A stretch of DNA of 64,000 bases from Tamarix chinensis (GCA_030549775.1 CM060173.1:63988367-64052366); one strand, 5' to 3'. Positions 11,102-23,432 are shown, numbered from the stretch's first letter. The notes: generated by a model not told the origin, from the sequence alone. A program made the numbers and translations.

Positions 11102-12680
11102 ACTCAAGTGTATTCCCAATTGGATTCCATTCACCAAAGTCAAGATCAAATGATGGAGATGATGAAATCTTTTTACGAGTTTCATCTCGGGCATCAAGAC
11201 CCTCCTCCACCTCCTCCATGAATCCAATTCTTCATCCTTTTCTTGGGTTTGTTCATTGGGGACAATGAACATGATAAGTAGGGGGTGAGCTTGTAGGATT
11301 GTGATAGTTTGTTAAGTAGAAATAGTCTTTGTGGGTGTTGTTTATATATATATATATATGTAGTGGTACTTATTTAGTTTTATTACTTTCTGTCTCTTTT
11401 GTGTGTTGGTTGTCTGGTTTGTTTTAAAATAGGAAGTATTAGATTTGAGTTATCCATTTATGAAGTAAAACAAAGTAATGGGACTGAATAATTTTCACAA
11501 AGGATATTTTTCATACATACTAAATGATTTGATCAACATCTTCCGAAACCTTAAAAAACAGAAATTGAGAATGCAATAATAGTAAAGGAAAGAAAGTTAG
11601 AATGGTGAGGAATCAAACCATGCATTGACTATGAATGAGATGAAATGAAACTAAAAATTGGTAGATACATGATTGTGAGTACTTGAACCTAATCATTGGA
11701 TACATTTTTTATCCAGAACATATTTTACTTTTGTGTGTACTCTCCAATGGTATGTGAAACTAGAATTTGCCATTAGTTCTCTTCAAGACTGCATAGAACT
11801 TTAGGATATTTGAACATGATAAAGGCACTCTTCTTTCTTTGTTAACTACCAAAAGACCAAAAACTTTACCTTAAAAATTATTATCCTTTTGCATAAACCC
11901 CTTTGAGCCTAAACCTTATTCTATTGATTTAACCTTCTTTAACAACTAATACCCATATCAGTTTTCCGTCCCTACTCTATAACTAGTGAAGCAATAAATT
12001 TTCAGGAAAAAGTTTGTTGATAATTTTAAATCTAAGCATGGGGGTGCACTTCAAACAAAAATTTGGGAAGAATTTTTGGAAGGATTGTATTTCCCATGTA
12101 TATACGTATATGGTTTATGTATAGATTGCTTCTCTAGTTAATGGATTCTAGCCACAATCCCAAAATTCTATCTTATCTTAAAACCCTAGCCCCATTACAA
12201 CCAAATTTAAGACTTTTTGATTATTATTATATACTTTAGTTCTTTTCAGTGATGGTAAATTGAGAATAATGGCAAACATATGGGTGATTATTATCATTTG
12301 CAGAAGTTTTGAGAGCAACCACATCACACCATACACACATGAGAGTGAGTGTTTTCACAAACCAAAAGTAAGAATCAACCAATTTGAATTTTATTAATCT
12401 TAATCTAACTTTGCATGGTGAGATACTAACTATTATAACTTTCATTCCTTAATCATTTGAGCATTTGATAAGACTGTGTGTAAGGTGATTTAGATGTGTG
12501 GTCCAAAAATATTTTCATCATTGTGATTTCATGATTTAAAAGTATTTTAAGTCCCAATGCAGTGTTAAGCTTTGTAAATGAATAATTCCAGTCTAATAAT
12601 TCTAGTCTAATAATTCTTGTAATCCGTAACTTATCTCTCTTGCATTTCTTGATGTATTCATGTGCATGTTATGATGTTGC
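11102..12680 (+). other. Athila 3' non-coding internal region
   Basis: AT-rich DNA with no supported gene and a short TA run near 11346-11359. Long non-coding tails between the last frame and the 3' LTR are usual in Athila elements. Confidence 0.6.
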
Positions 12681-12715
12681 TTGAGGACAAGCAATGATTC
12701 AAGCATAGGGGTATC
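12681..12715 (+). other. Polypurine-tract region of Athila
   Basis: TTGAGGACAAGCAATGATTC followed by AAGCATAGGGGTATC abuts the 3' LTR. The GAGGACAAGC...GGGG block is the conserved plus-strand primer neighbourhood in Athila/Tat elements. Confidence 0.8.
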
Positions 12716-14238
12716 TGATAAATGGGATTTATAGATTATTTTCATGCATAAAAATGTTATTTATCCCTCATTAATTTTATAATATTTAATCTTTTCGTTG
12801 AGTTTTTCTATTTTGAATAGATTTTATAGAAAAAGAAAAAAAATTGAAGAAATTCAAGGAGAAATCAACAAAAAGAAGAAATGAAGTAAAGAACGCATCA
12901 AGAAACACTAAATCAAGGGGAGAAAAGTTGGAAATGAAGCAAATGCACCAAGAGAAGTTGTACCGAAATTGCCAAGGAAGAATAGTGAAAGACCCGAAAA
13001 CACGGCACCCCCTTGTTTCTTAAACATGGGCCGTGTTAAAATCTTAGGCATTGATTCAAAATCCAGTGGTCAGCAGAGAAGTTTGAGAAAAACACAGAGG
13101 TCCCGTGTTTTCTAAACACATACCGTGTTTTCCTTAAAAATTGTAATCGTCCGCACGACCTGTTTCTGATATATTCTCTATCAATACAGGGTTCAGGGTA
13201 GTTCTTTTAGAGGTCGAAATATTTTAAATGTACTCTCTTTCTCTATTCCCTTAGAATATACATATAATGCACAATTCCAACTTCTTTTATCTTCTTGCAT
13301 TTAACAATTGATAATCTGCACTTCAATTGATAAGTTCCTCTCTATTCCTTTATAAATTGCAGTTTCTCCATTTTGATTTAATGTAAGTGAATTATCTGCA
13401 ATTACACTTTTCTTTGTTCTATTGTTGTTGTGTTGTTGGAATTAATTTAAAATCATTGTATGTAATAGTGTGGTTTCTAAATATGCAGATGTTAGAGTAA
13501 ATAAAACAGGGTAGGATGATTTGAGGATGGATTATGTTTCAAATACAATAACATACTTTGAATGTTTGGTTCTAGATGAAATTTAATTGAATTAACAGAT
13601 CGAATTGAATGATTTCGCATTATAGTTTAGGAATTTAAACTAATTAGATTGATCACCTATTTAGTTTAGAACTTAATCTTTGCTAAGACAACGCAATTTA
13701 CCCGTAATTATTAATTAATTTGTCTAAAGTAGCAAGAAGATTAATCGTTATCTTATCCGTTAATTCGTACAATTGCATAATCCAAGCTTATGTGGTTATG
13801 ATTGTAATTAACTACTTTCCATTCATAATGCTGCCATTAATTGAATCTAGTGTTTGTAACCTAGGTTATTAAATGGTTAGGAAATAAATTGAGAGCTTAT
13901 TCAATTTATTAAGGTTGAGAGAAAGCAAAGGAATGAATTATTATGAGTTTCTAAAGGTCAACATTAAATCATATAGAATCATTCTTCTTCTTTGAGTATT
14001 TGATAGTTTGATTCCATCATCAATTCATTCCTCTCCTATTTATCAAATAGTGATCAAAGCTTAGTATATTTAGATTTAGTATTATAATTAATGAAATTGT
14101 ATAAATGGGATTATAACATAAATTGCAAAATTAGTGATTAAAACACCATTCCTTGTGGGTTCGACTCCTTGCCATATACTACGTATTTGAAAATTAGGAT
14201 TTATTTATTAAATTTGTTGTACATACGACAACGCATCA
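12716..14238 (+). repeat. Athila 3' LTR
   Basis: 1523 bp, TGATAAATGGGATTTATAG to CGACAACGCATCA, nearly colinear with the 5' LTR. It is shorter mainly because it has a single copy of the 29-bp unit duplicated in the 5' LTR. Followed by the GTTTT target-site duplication. Confidence 0.93.
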
Positions 14239-14857
14239 GTTTTCTCCTATCGTTCCAATACCAAGTGCTAAGGCTAAAAGATTATATACAATTTCCTAAA
14301 AATCAGACTTTAGTTTAGAGTAACACAATAAACACTTTACATAAATACAATCCACCAATAGTGGTTACAAGAATCAAGATCATATACCAAGAATTTTAAA
14401 AAGGGTGGAAGAGAACCCTAGAGGTTTCCCTCGATAAATCCTTACACTCTTTCCTAATGCCCTCTTAAATAGCACCTATAATGGACATACAAGGGATACT
14501 ATCCATTGAATAGGCAGGGGTCCATGAAGGAAACCCTTTAGTACTATGGTATTGAGTAATCCTTTAAACCGCACTGAAAGGCAGGCCCGCATGCAACACA
14601 TAATACCGAAACTATATAGGGAGATAACATGCAGACTAATACGTAAGGCAATACCACATAGAATGAGAGATGCATAACAAAAAATACATGTATTTACAAA
14701 GCCATCACGTACCCGGGCAAGGACAAGCACTAAAGCCAAATCAGGTCATATCAATAAATCATGAAGCAAATCAATACTTTTTGGGCCTTAAGCCATTAAT
14801 TAATCATTATTTAACCATCATCTTTCGATGTATATCCATGTAAGTATGGAAACTCCA

Positions 14858-15160
14858 CTATTATAACCGGTGAACGAGAAACATATAGGAGAGAACTCAC
14901 CTAACCACTATTATTTGTCAATCAACTAGTCTAGCCCCAACTCACATAGTGTTCCACTATAAGTAATTAGTATATTCCTATACTTTAATAATATCCAACA
15001 TTTGGTTTATTGAGCTCGGGATCTTCTGCTATTATAGCCAGTGGACCGGGAACATACAAAGCAGAGCACACCTGACCACTATTATTCGTTGGTGGACCGG
15101 TCTCCAAGACATCTTACGCCTGGCCATTATTATTGCCAGTGGATTGGTCTAGGACCGATT
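14858..15160 (-). promoter_or_regulatory. Two groups of CCAC...GTGG boxes in LTR copy 1
   Basis: Boxes of the form CCACTATTAT-N-CGGTGGATCGG at about 14858, 14907, 15027, 15076 and 15124, some degraded. The same arrangement recurs in the copies at 51266-51600 and 54770-55115. On the minus strand, the probable LTR sense, each reads CCACCGGCTATAATAGTGG, a TATA-like core in a short stem. The regulatory role is inference. Confidence 0.5.
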
Positions 15161-15589
15161 CAATACTCTTTCACTTTATGTAATTAGTACTATATTTGTG
15201 TCTTATTCAAAGGTCTATTTATTCGATTCAAGGGAAGGGGACAGATCATAGATCCAAAGATACAGAGATATACTAGCCATAAAATCAAATATTCCATATC
15301 AAGAATCATGGTATACATAGAACCTTAATACGTACTTCAAGCATATCTAACACACATTTCCATACATACTTACAACCCAAGCACCTCTTGCATAATTAAG
15401 ATATAACACCATCTCACCCTCCTTAATTATCCAACCCTAGGTTATGCTAAGTTCTTGTGATACTTGCTAACTTATCAAATACTCGGACCTCATTATTCAA
15501 TGATACTTGTTTCTTATTATAAAACTCATTCAATCCATTGACATGTTAAACACAAGTTACTAGTTTACTACTATCATCTTTACAAAATT

Positions 15590-16930
15590 ACTGAAATACC
15601 CCTTGTCTGTAAAAATTACCAAGCCATCCCTTTTTAATTGCCAAATTACCATATTACCCTCCATGTTGCATAATTACCAAAAGTACCCCTTACTTGTGTT
15701 TGATGATCAAATTATCCTCCATACTTATTAAATCACCAACTTTACCCCTCATTCTTGTTAACTTACTAATTTATCCTTCCAGTGGGTTAAATTACCATAC
15801 TACCCTTTATACTTATCTAAATTACCAAATTGCCCCCTTAGGCTTATTAAGTTATCAAATCACCCTTCATACTTGTTACAGATGCCAAATTTCCCATTTG
15901 GTTAGTTAGTTTACCAAATTTTCCTTCTTTGTTATTATAATTACCAAATTGCCCTTTTAGTTGGTTAAATTACCAAATTATCCTTCTTCATCAATATACT
16001 TACCATTTTTCCCTTTTAGTTGGTTAATTTACCAAGTTTCCCTTCTTCATTATTATAATTACTATATTTTTCTTTTAGGTGGTTAAATTACCAAATTGTC
16101 CTTCTTCATAACTATAATTACTGTTTTGCCCTTTTAGTTGGTTAATTTACCACACTGCCCTCCTTCATCATTATAATTACCATTTTACCTTTCTTCATTA
16201 TTATAATTATTAGATTGCCCTTTTCGGTGGTTAAATCACCAAATTGTCCTTCTTCATCACTATAATTACCATTTTGCCCTTTTAGTTGGTTAAGTTACCA
16301 AATTTTCCTTCATCATTATTATAATTACCTTTTTACCCTTCTTCGTTATTATAATTACCAAATTGCCCCTTTTAAATGGGTGAATTACCAAATTGCTTTT
16401 CTTTAGTATTATAAGTACCATTTTGCCCCTCTTTCTACAAATTACCAAAATACACTCTCCTTTATACCAAATTACCATTTTACCCCTTTACTTTACATAA
16501 CTACTAAAATGCCCTTCCTTTACACCAAATTACCATTTTACCCTTTTACATTACATATTTACCAAAACACCATTCATTTATACCAATTTACCATTTTACC
16601 CTTCTACTTTATTAAATTATCAAAATGCCCTAACTTTCCACCAATTTACCATTTTATCCTTCTACTTTATTAAATTACCATTTTATCCTTCCACTTTATT
16701 AAATTTCCATTTTAACCCCTTTACTTTTCAGAATTACCATAATACCCTTTTCATTATATTTATTTCACCAAAATACTTTCTTACACCCAAAAAATTTCAA
16801 GTTATCCATCTTTCCATATAAAATTACTAAAATGCCCTTTTTACTTGTCCATTTTCTATTTTACCCCTTTACTCTTATAATTTACCATTTTCCCTTATTA
16901 TACTAATTTTACTAAAATACCCTCACTACA
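15590..16930. repeat. Degenerate ATTACCAAA-TGCCC array in LTR copy 1
   Basis: Dozens of spaced copies of AATTACCAAATTGCCC, many joined by CTTTTAGTTGGTTAA or CTTCTTCATTATTAT, giving periods of roughly 25-50 bp. The same array, shorter, is in the copy at 52080-52720. It has few stops on some frames but no conserved protein. Confidence 0.75.
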
Positions 16931-17589
16931 TAAAATATTAATATTCATGCTCCATGCCCATCATCCAACTCCACCAACTATTATTATTATCATAATACTC
17001 ATTAGTACCTACCACACACATATTTAAGCCACACCTTTTGCACATGCATAAATTACCAAAATATCCCTAGGGCTCATATTAACATTACTTATGCACCACA
17101 TGGCCATATTAGCACATCATATCATACATATACTCTTACCATTATTATTAACAACAAAACTCCTTCTTTAGGCATTATTTCTACACATGACACATAAATT
17201 AACTTGCTTTCCTTTTATTAATCAACACATGCCGTTAAATACATCATACTTAACAACATGTATCATGCATGTAAACATAATAAAAACCCTAATATGCTAG
17301 CATACATATATCCATACGTTTAAGTAAAGTTTAACGATTACCTTATTTTCTACAAAAATCAAACTTTACTAGTACCCCAATTAAAGGTTCAAGATTTTAT
17401 TAGTAAAAATCAATCCCTAAAAATAATATCAAAATTTAGCATAATAGAATTAGAAAAATTAAAGGAATAATTTTTATATCAAAAGCTTAATTAATTTACA
17501 ATAACACCAACTATTTTTATACCTTCAAATTAATTAAATTTGAGCTAAAAAAAGGGGAAAGACTCACGCTTCCCATACAGCGTGAACTA

Positions 17590-18790
17590 CATGTAGAAAT
17601 GATGGAGGAAGGGGTCAAAGGAGGGAGTTGGGAAAATGGAGTGGGTGTTGGTTCGGGTTGGGATTTTGGGGGTTAGGAGAAGGGTAGGTCGAGGGGAGTT
17701 AGGGGCAGAGGTTGGGTGTAGAGGTGGAGTGGGGGTGTAGGTGGTGGTTGAGGATGGATTATCAGCAGCCAAGGGCAGTAGAGGCAACAATTGCAGGTTG
17801 CAGGGGTGGCGGAGGAGAAGAATGAAGGGAAAGAAAGAAGGAAAAGGTGGGCTATAGGGTTGGGTTTCAACCAAAGGAGGATGTGGGGTGGTAGAGGAGG
17901 TTAGGGAGTAGATTAGTGGCTTAGGAGGTAGCAAAAGTGGCAAGATGGCAGCGGACAGTGGAGGTGTAGAGTGGAGGCCGAGAAGGGGGAAAAGAAAAGG
18001 AGAGGAAGAAGGGTGGTTATAGGGCACGAGGGGGTGGGTTGGTGGTGTAGGGTGGTAGTAGGGGTGGCAGGAGGTGGTGTAGGTGGTTGGTAGGGTGTTA
18101 GAAGCAGTGATCGAGTGTAGTGGAGCAAAAATAGGGGAAGGAAGGGAAAGGATAAGAAAGGGAGAAGAAGGGGTTGGGAGAGGGAAGGGAGTGGGCTCGA
18201 ACAAGGTAGAATGAAGTAGGAGGGAAGATGAAAAAGGAAGGGAGAAGAAGGGAGTTAGGTGCGGCCAGTCGGGGGTAGGTTGCAAGTGATAGTTGGTATC
18301 GGGTTGTAGGGAGAGGGAAGGGAAAGAAAGGAAAGGAAGGCAAGGTAGGCTAAGGGTGCAGGTCGAGTTTGGTCCGAAAATGGGACGAACGGGATGGGGG
18401 AGAGAGAGGGGGAGAGAGAGTAGGCTATAGGGGGCAAGTGGTGGCAGACATGGTGAGGTGGTCGACATCAAAGGAGGAAAGAAAGAGAGTAAGCTGGCAG
18501 AGCGAGGGAGAAAGAAGAGGAGAGGGTTAACCCATGCGCGAGGGAGAGGGGGAAGAAAAAAAGGAGTGGGCTGGCCTAATCGGGGGAGAAAGAAAGAAAA
18601 AAAAAAAGGAGGGAGGCTGGTTAGGGTGATGTCACACGGGAGAGGGAGAAGAAGGGTAGAGGAGACAGGCCAACGGCCCACCGCAAGGGGCGAGAAAGGC
18701 CACAAGCTTGGTGGCCTGAATGAGAAAGAAGAAAAGGAAAAAGAAAGAAAAAGAATAAAAGGAAGAAAAACGAGAACGAAGAAGGAAAAT
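17590..18790 (+). repeat. 1.2-kb purine-rich (G/A) tract
   Basis: A strongly strand-biased G/A stretch with very few pyrimidines, interrupted by short mixed segments. It lies in the LTR part that would be the pyrimidine-rich leader on the minus strand. The bias alone leaves a minus frame of 372 codons (17587-18705) free of stops; that frame is Pro/Ser/Leu-rich without any domain, and I do not call it a gene. Confidence 0.8.
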
Positions 18791-19123
18791 AAAAAATGGG
18801 GAGAAATAAAATAAAATATTTTTTAAAATAAAATATTTTAATATTTTTTATAGATAAATTAATTTAATAGGTTAATTTATTAAAATTTAATGTATTGGTT
18901 TTAAAAAGGTTAATTTTAGAAAAATATTGGTTTAAAAAGTTATTTAAATAAATAAGTATGATAAAATAACAAGATATTCATTTTAATTTATTAAATATTT
19001 ATACCCATTTTTATATACTCAAAAATCCACAAAATAAATAACTTAAATAAATTTTATTTTTAATTTATCCCAAATTAGGGCTATTTATTAAATTATCAGT
19101 TTTTAAAATTTTGGGGTATTACA

Positions 19124-19512
19124 TAAGTCTTCTTTAACTTGAAAGTTTGAATTCCATATATAATAGCTCCCTTAACTTTTAATAACTTGCAACATAAGAA
19201 GTAATCTTAAATGTGCTAACATCTTGAATATTCTCCTTACACATATGTTATATATCTGTAAGAATCACTTAAAATATACATATTATGGTTAGTCAAATTT
19301 ATATCATCAAAGACACACATTATAATAGTATCCATGGTTAATAATGTCAAATCCCCACTATCATGAGAATCCTTAGATGCATCTAGAAATCTATAGATGC
19401 TCCTACATCATGCCCTCTACCATTCCTTCACCTGCACCCCTACCCTCATCATCACCCATGCTCTACACATATGGGTTACCGTGAATATTTTACCTTATCA
19501 CTTCACCTATGT

Positions 19513-19602
<90 letters not shown>

Positions 19603-20310
19603 GTATGTATTTATGTATGTATATCACAATAATTTCTCCAAACCACCTTCCTTCCTTCCTCCCTCCATTTTTCTGTTGAAACATAACACCACTAATTAAG
19701 GCTTCTCCCTCCTTCCCTTAATCCTTGTTGTCGCCAAATACACCACAAAAACCACCACCAGCATCCCTTTCCATTCAACAATCATTTGCATCAGCCAAGA
19801 AGCATGTTCTTACCCCTTTAGCTTCAGCAAAAATTATAGAGAAGACACCCCTATCACCAGCCATTACCACTAAATCCCTCCTTTAGCCAAACTCATTAAA
19901 CCTCTCCATTTTCTTTCTCCCCTTATGCATTAACAATCACTATATTTCCCTTCACCACAACCATTAACCACTTCCACCATTTCATACCCAATACCACTGG
20001 CCAAAACCTTCACATCACCTCATCCCCCTTGGGCCAAAACTACTGAAACCCCCACTTCCATTTGACCAAGACCATAGTAGCCACCCAACTCCATTTAGCC
20101 TCCTCCACTATTACACACCCCCACCTTTGGCCCTTATTTTCATTCCCCTACAAATATCAACAACAAATTATGCTATTAAAACCCCCTTAGCTTTGGCACT
20201 TGTTGTCATTCTTCCCCCTTTTGTAACATAAAGTTTTTTTTATCACACCTTCGAGCCATATTTTGATTTTGCATCAATCTTTGCACTCTCTATTAACTTG
20301 AATATTCCTT
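19124..20310. repeat. AC-rich repeat region with TA microsatellite
   Basis: After about 270 bp of plain AT-rich DNA comes a long TA microsatellite, then an A/C-rich stretch (about 19690-20240) that resembles 58310-58800 inside the third LTR copy: both hold TTAGCCAAACTCA-type segments and blocks of the form CCAAAAC(T/C)ACTGAAACCC. No gene is supported. It is probably an old LTR-family or other repeat fragment. Confidence 0.45.
19516..19622. repeat. (TA)n then (GTAT)n microsatellite
   Basis: About 75 bp of uninterrupted TA (19516-19590) followed by GTAT units to 19622. Reading frames over it are artefacts. Confidence 0.97.
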
Positions 20311-20319
20311 AATTATATC

Positions 20320-21570
20320 ATTAAGTTGTGCTTGTAGCTATGCATGATTTGGAGTTGGAGTAGATGGATGTTAGAACTGTATTTCTATATGGTAAGCTCT
20401 AGGAGGAGATTTACATGTTATTGAGGGTATGCATGACTATGTGTTCCTATTGAATAGGTAGTTATATGATATAAATCATTCTCCTAAATAGTTGTATAAA
20501 TCATTTGATTAGTTTATGCTTGAGCATGGTTTATCCTAGAGTGAGTATGATGGATGTGTGTACTTGAAGGAGATGGAGGATGGCTCATTTGTGTATCTTT
20601 TCCTATATTTTGATAACATGTTTATGGTAGCATAAGATGTATCTAATATTAATAGGGTGAAGGCAACGTTGAATAATGAGTTTGAGATGAAAGATCTTGG
20701 AGTTACAAAGAGGACCTTATCATGAAGACCGTATAAAACCATGAGTAGAAGTATTTGTACTTGTCACAAGAGTCCTATGTGAACAAGATTCTGGATAAGT
20801 TTCATATGATGGATGTCAAGTTAGTGAGCACTCCGTTGGTTACTTATTTCAAGTAGTCAGCTTTTGATTGCCCTAAATCTAAAGAGAAAGAGGATTTCAG
20901 GGCCATTATTCACTATTATAATGTTGTTGGTTGTATTATATATGCCATGGTGTACCCCCGACCTAATATTGCTCAAGCTATTAGTGTTGTGAGTTGATAC
21001 ATGGAAAATATGGGGAAGTATCATTAGCAAGTAGTGAAGTGGGTCTTGAGGTACTTAAAAGGCATGACATCAACTTGTTTGGAGTATGAGAGATCAACTA
21101 ATCTGGTGGTTGGGTGTGTGGACTTTGATTATAGTGGAGACCTTTGATAATATGAGGTCGAGCAATGGATATATTTTTTGTCTTAGTGGATCAACTATTA
21201 GATGGAGGGCTTCTTTATTGGAGGTGACAACCTTATCCACTATAGAGGCATAGTATATGATTATAACCAAGGCTTTTCGGGAAATCATGTGACTTGGTGG
21301 TTACGTGAGTTAAGATTTAGTCATGGTGCTCCAATCATTCATGATGATGGCCAGAGTGTTATCTAGATAAGAATCAAAATTCTTTCCATTGTTAAATGAA
21401 GCATATCAACATCAAGTATCACTTTATACGAGATGCTATCATCATTGGCAAATTTATGTTAGAAAAAGTGAGTACTTTAGATAATCTAACTGATATGCTA
21501 ACAAAGTCACTAACCATGGACAAGTTCGAGTATTTCTTATACTTAATTGGTGTTCATAAGCTATGATGCT
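20320..21570 (+). pseudogene. pol: copia reverse transcriptase/RNase H remnant
   Basis: Conserved blocks can be followed through frameshifts: LVAMHDLELE and MDVRTVFLYGKL-EEIYM (about 20325-20420), DGSFVYLFLYFDNM (20580-20625; the YVDDM active site reads YFDNM), NNEFEMKDLGVTK (20675-20715), YLSQESYVNKILDKF (20758-20805), VGCIIYAMVYPRPNIAQAIS (20930-20990), VVKWVLRYLKGMTSTCLEYE (21030-21090) and, at the end, NLTDMLTKSLTMDKFEYFL (21485-21540). RNase H reads only in fragments. Loss of one catalytic Asp and many stops make it inactive. Confidence 0.85.
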
Positions 21571-21645
21571 CTTTAGAGGGCCAAGGGTTTTTCATAGAGG
21601 TATTACCATATCATGCATCACAGATACTGCATTAAGGTGGAGAAT

Positions 21646-22201
21646 TGTGAGCTTTGACTGAATATTTGATGCATAACAAAATATAGTTTTAGTTCTTGCA
21701 TGTTGTCGAAGAAGTGTAGGCTTGGGATAAAGATTATATAAAAAACACCGAGGGTGTATTTATAAAACGAACCATGTTTGTCCAGTTTTTTTAGGTTGAT
21801 TTTTGGGAAAGAGTCAAGAGTAAAGAAAATAATATGAGATACCCATGTTTCTCAAGCATGAATCATATTTTTTGGGTCTTCTACCACATACATTATTTTT
21901 GACCTATAAAGTTTTATCTAATATAAAAGAATAGTGATAACCTTAGGTTTAATGTCAAGTGTGAAATCTTCTTCTCCTCTATTGTGTTCTCTTTAATTAA
22001 GAGAATTGCTTATTGTGTATTCTTGTTGAGTGATTTGTTGAATCCTCTAGTAATTACACAACTGCACTAATAAAAATATCTGATTTTTCTTTCATTGTTT
22101 TGGTATGTGATTGATTTTTCAATTACTTCAATTGTCTTGTTAGTTCCAATAATTGTTTAGATCAAATCTTATTGGTCTACAATTAGTGTTATTCTGCAAC
22201 A
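21646..22201 (+). repeat. copia 3' LTR
   Basis: 556 bp from TGTGAGCTTTGAC to CTGCAACA, right after the purine tract AAGGTGGAGAAT (21634-21645). No matching 5' LTR is in the window upstream. Confidence 0.65.
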
Positions 22202-23420
22202 CCCATAATAATAGTTTTTATATTTAGGATATCTAAATTAGAGTTTCTATAATCATGGTATTACTGGCTAAGATCATCTTGCTTTGTCATGGCCCATTTT
22301 GCATCATTATTACCAATAGGTTGCTTGAAAGTGCAAGTATATGTACATGTTATATGTGTAAGCATGTGATTTCTTAAATTGTGTTTTAAGTGTTCATATG
22401 AGCTAAATTTTACTAAATACTTAATCATGATGATGTCCTTTGTGACACTATGACGAACCTAGCAAATGTGAAGGTGTAGTTATAAATTTTACTAAATACT
22501 TAATCATGATGATGTCCTTTGTGACACTATGATGAACCTAGCAAATGTGAAGGTGTAGTTAGCATTGTTTTGTAGCAATCTTTTGTTATGAAGTTCTATA
22601 TAGGGGGGAAACACTAGATTAGGCATAGAATACTCTATTTATTTTCTGTCCGCTATTTCCTTATTAGTTTTTATGATTTAAATGAAAAGTTAAGTATTTA
22701 ATGCTTCTTTGTTTATGTTTTAACATGTCTCATTTGAAGTGTTTTTTCCACACTCTAATTCATCGTCAAGTCTTACATCAATCTCAGACAACCACATCTA
22801 ACTCACTAGGATACAAGATTACTTTTATTCTTACATCCAACATAAATTAGATATTAGTTTTACATTTTTCATATTAGATACAATAATTTCATCCTTATTT
22901 TCATGATGACTTCCGCAAATTCTTTTCAAAATAGCAAAGTTTTCTAGTTTTAAAAATGCAATTGTTATACTAAAATTCTATTAATTCTATATTTATCGTA
23001 CTATCCTACCATGATTATATTGTAGTAAGATTTTAATTAAAATAGTAAATTATTTAATGACTTTTAAATTATAAAATCATAAAATTCAAATCGAAATTTT
23101 AACTATTCTCTATTTTAATTACAATTAATAAAGATAATCTATTTAAAAAAAATTTAAACTTATTTACAAAATTATCATAACTATAAAAAAAAATATTTAT
23201 AAAAATGTCACTAGTTATATTCTACTTGTTCAAAATTATAATTTGCGGTTGAAATCAATCACAAAGAAATGGACGTCAGCCATGATCCAATTGAAATTCG
23301 CTAGTTCATAGTCTGCTAGCAACAAATCCCAAATGACAAGAAGCTCTAGTAATCATTTTCAATGTGACCTAACACATTTGAGAGGAGCCAAATATTGACA
23401 TGTCAGGTATAGATACCAGA
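22202..23420. other. AT-rich intergenic DNA
   Basis: No gene seen. It contains a 79-bp tandem duplication (22404-22561) and, from 22900 on, A/T-rich low-complexity DNA. It ends at the 3' flank of the aminotransferase gene. Confidence 0.5.
22404..22561. repeat. 79-bp tandem duplication
   Basis: Two nearly identical copies, 22404-22482 and 22483-22561, each starting TAAATTTTACTAAATACTTA. They differ visibly at one C/T position (GACGAACC versus GATGAACC) and at the ends. A recent local duplication. Confidence 0.92.
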
Positions 23421-23426
23421 CGTAAC

Positions 23427-23432
23427 TTTATT
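23427..23432 (-). terminator. Poly(A) signal of TAT
   Basis: AATAAA on the minus strand, about 40 bp past the stop codon. Plant signals vary, so the cleavage site itself is not placed. Confidence 0.5.

Larger units (their letters stand above)
1488..14238 (+). mobile_element. Complete Athila-lineage Ty3/gypsy retrotransposon
   Basis: A 12.75-kb element bounded by two LTRs of the same sequence. Order: 5' LTR, primer site matching Asp-tRNA, gag, protease, reverse transcriptase, RNase H, integrase, hairpin-rich spacer, ATHILA ORF-1/env-like frame, long 3' non-coding part, polypurine tract, 3' LTR. GTTTT follows the 3' LTR (14239-14243) and also lies at 1482-1486, one T before the 5' LTR. The uninterrupted sequence is seen in the sister LTR near 50617 (GGTTTTCTCCTA), which confirms GTTTT as the target-site duplication. 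gag and pol carry frameshifts and stops, so the copy is dead, though structurally intact. Confidence 0.93.
14244..19123 (-). mobile_element. Giant solo LTR (copy 1), right piece
   Basis: Continues copy 1 after the Athila insertion and ends GGGGTATTACA at 19123. Both pieces together give about 5.0 kb. There is no gag or pol, and no primer site or polypurine tract beside either end, so it reads as a solo LTR. From left to right it holds two triplets of CCACTATTAT...GTGG boxes (14858-15160), a degenerate array of ATTACCAAA-TGCCC units (about 15590-16930), an AT-rich part, a 1.2-kb purine-rich tract (about 17590-18790) and an AT-rich end. Large open frames inside it are composition artefacts. Confidence 0.7.
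20320..22201 (+). mobile_element. Fossil Ty1/copia element, 3' end with LTR
   Basis: Reverse transcriptase, RNase H and a 3' LTR in the order expected of copia elements. The 5' half is missing. Every frame is broken many times, so this is an old copy. The LTR at 21646-22201 starts TGTGAGCTTTGAC and ends CTGCAACA, preceded by a purine tract (AAGGTGGAGAAT). Confidence 0.82.

Noticed and set aside
14858..15160. CRISPR-like regularly spaced repeats
   Set aside because: A plant LTR; the boxes are few, diverged and without unique spacers of equal length.
17587..18705. 372-codon minus-strand frame
   Set aside because: It is the complement of a purine-rich tract, which can hardly form stop codons; the product is low-complexity Pro/Ser/Leu with no domain and lies in a non-coding LTR.
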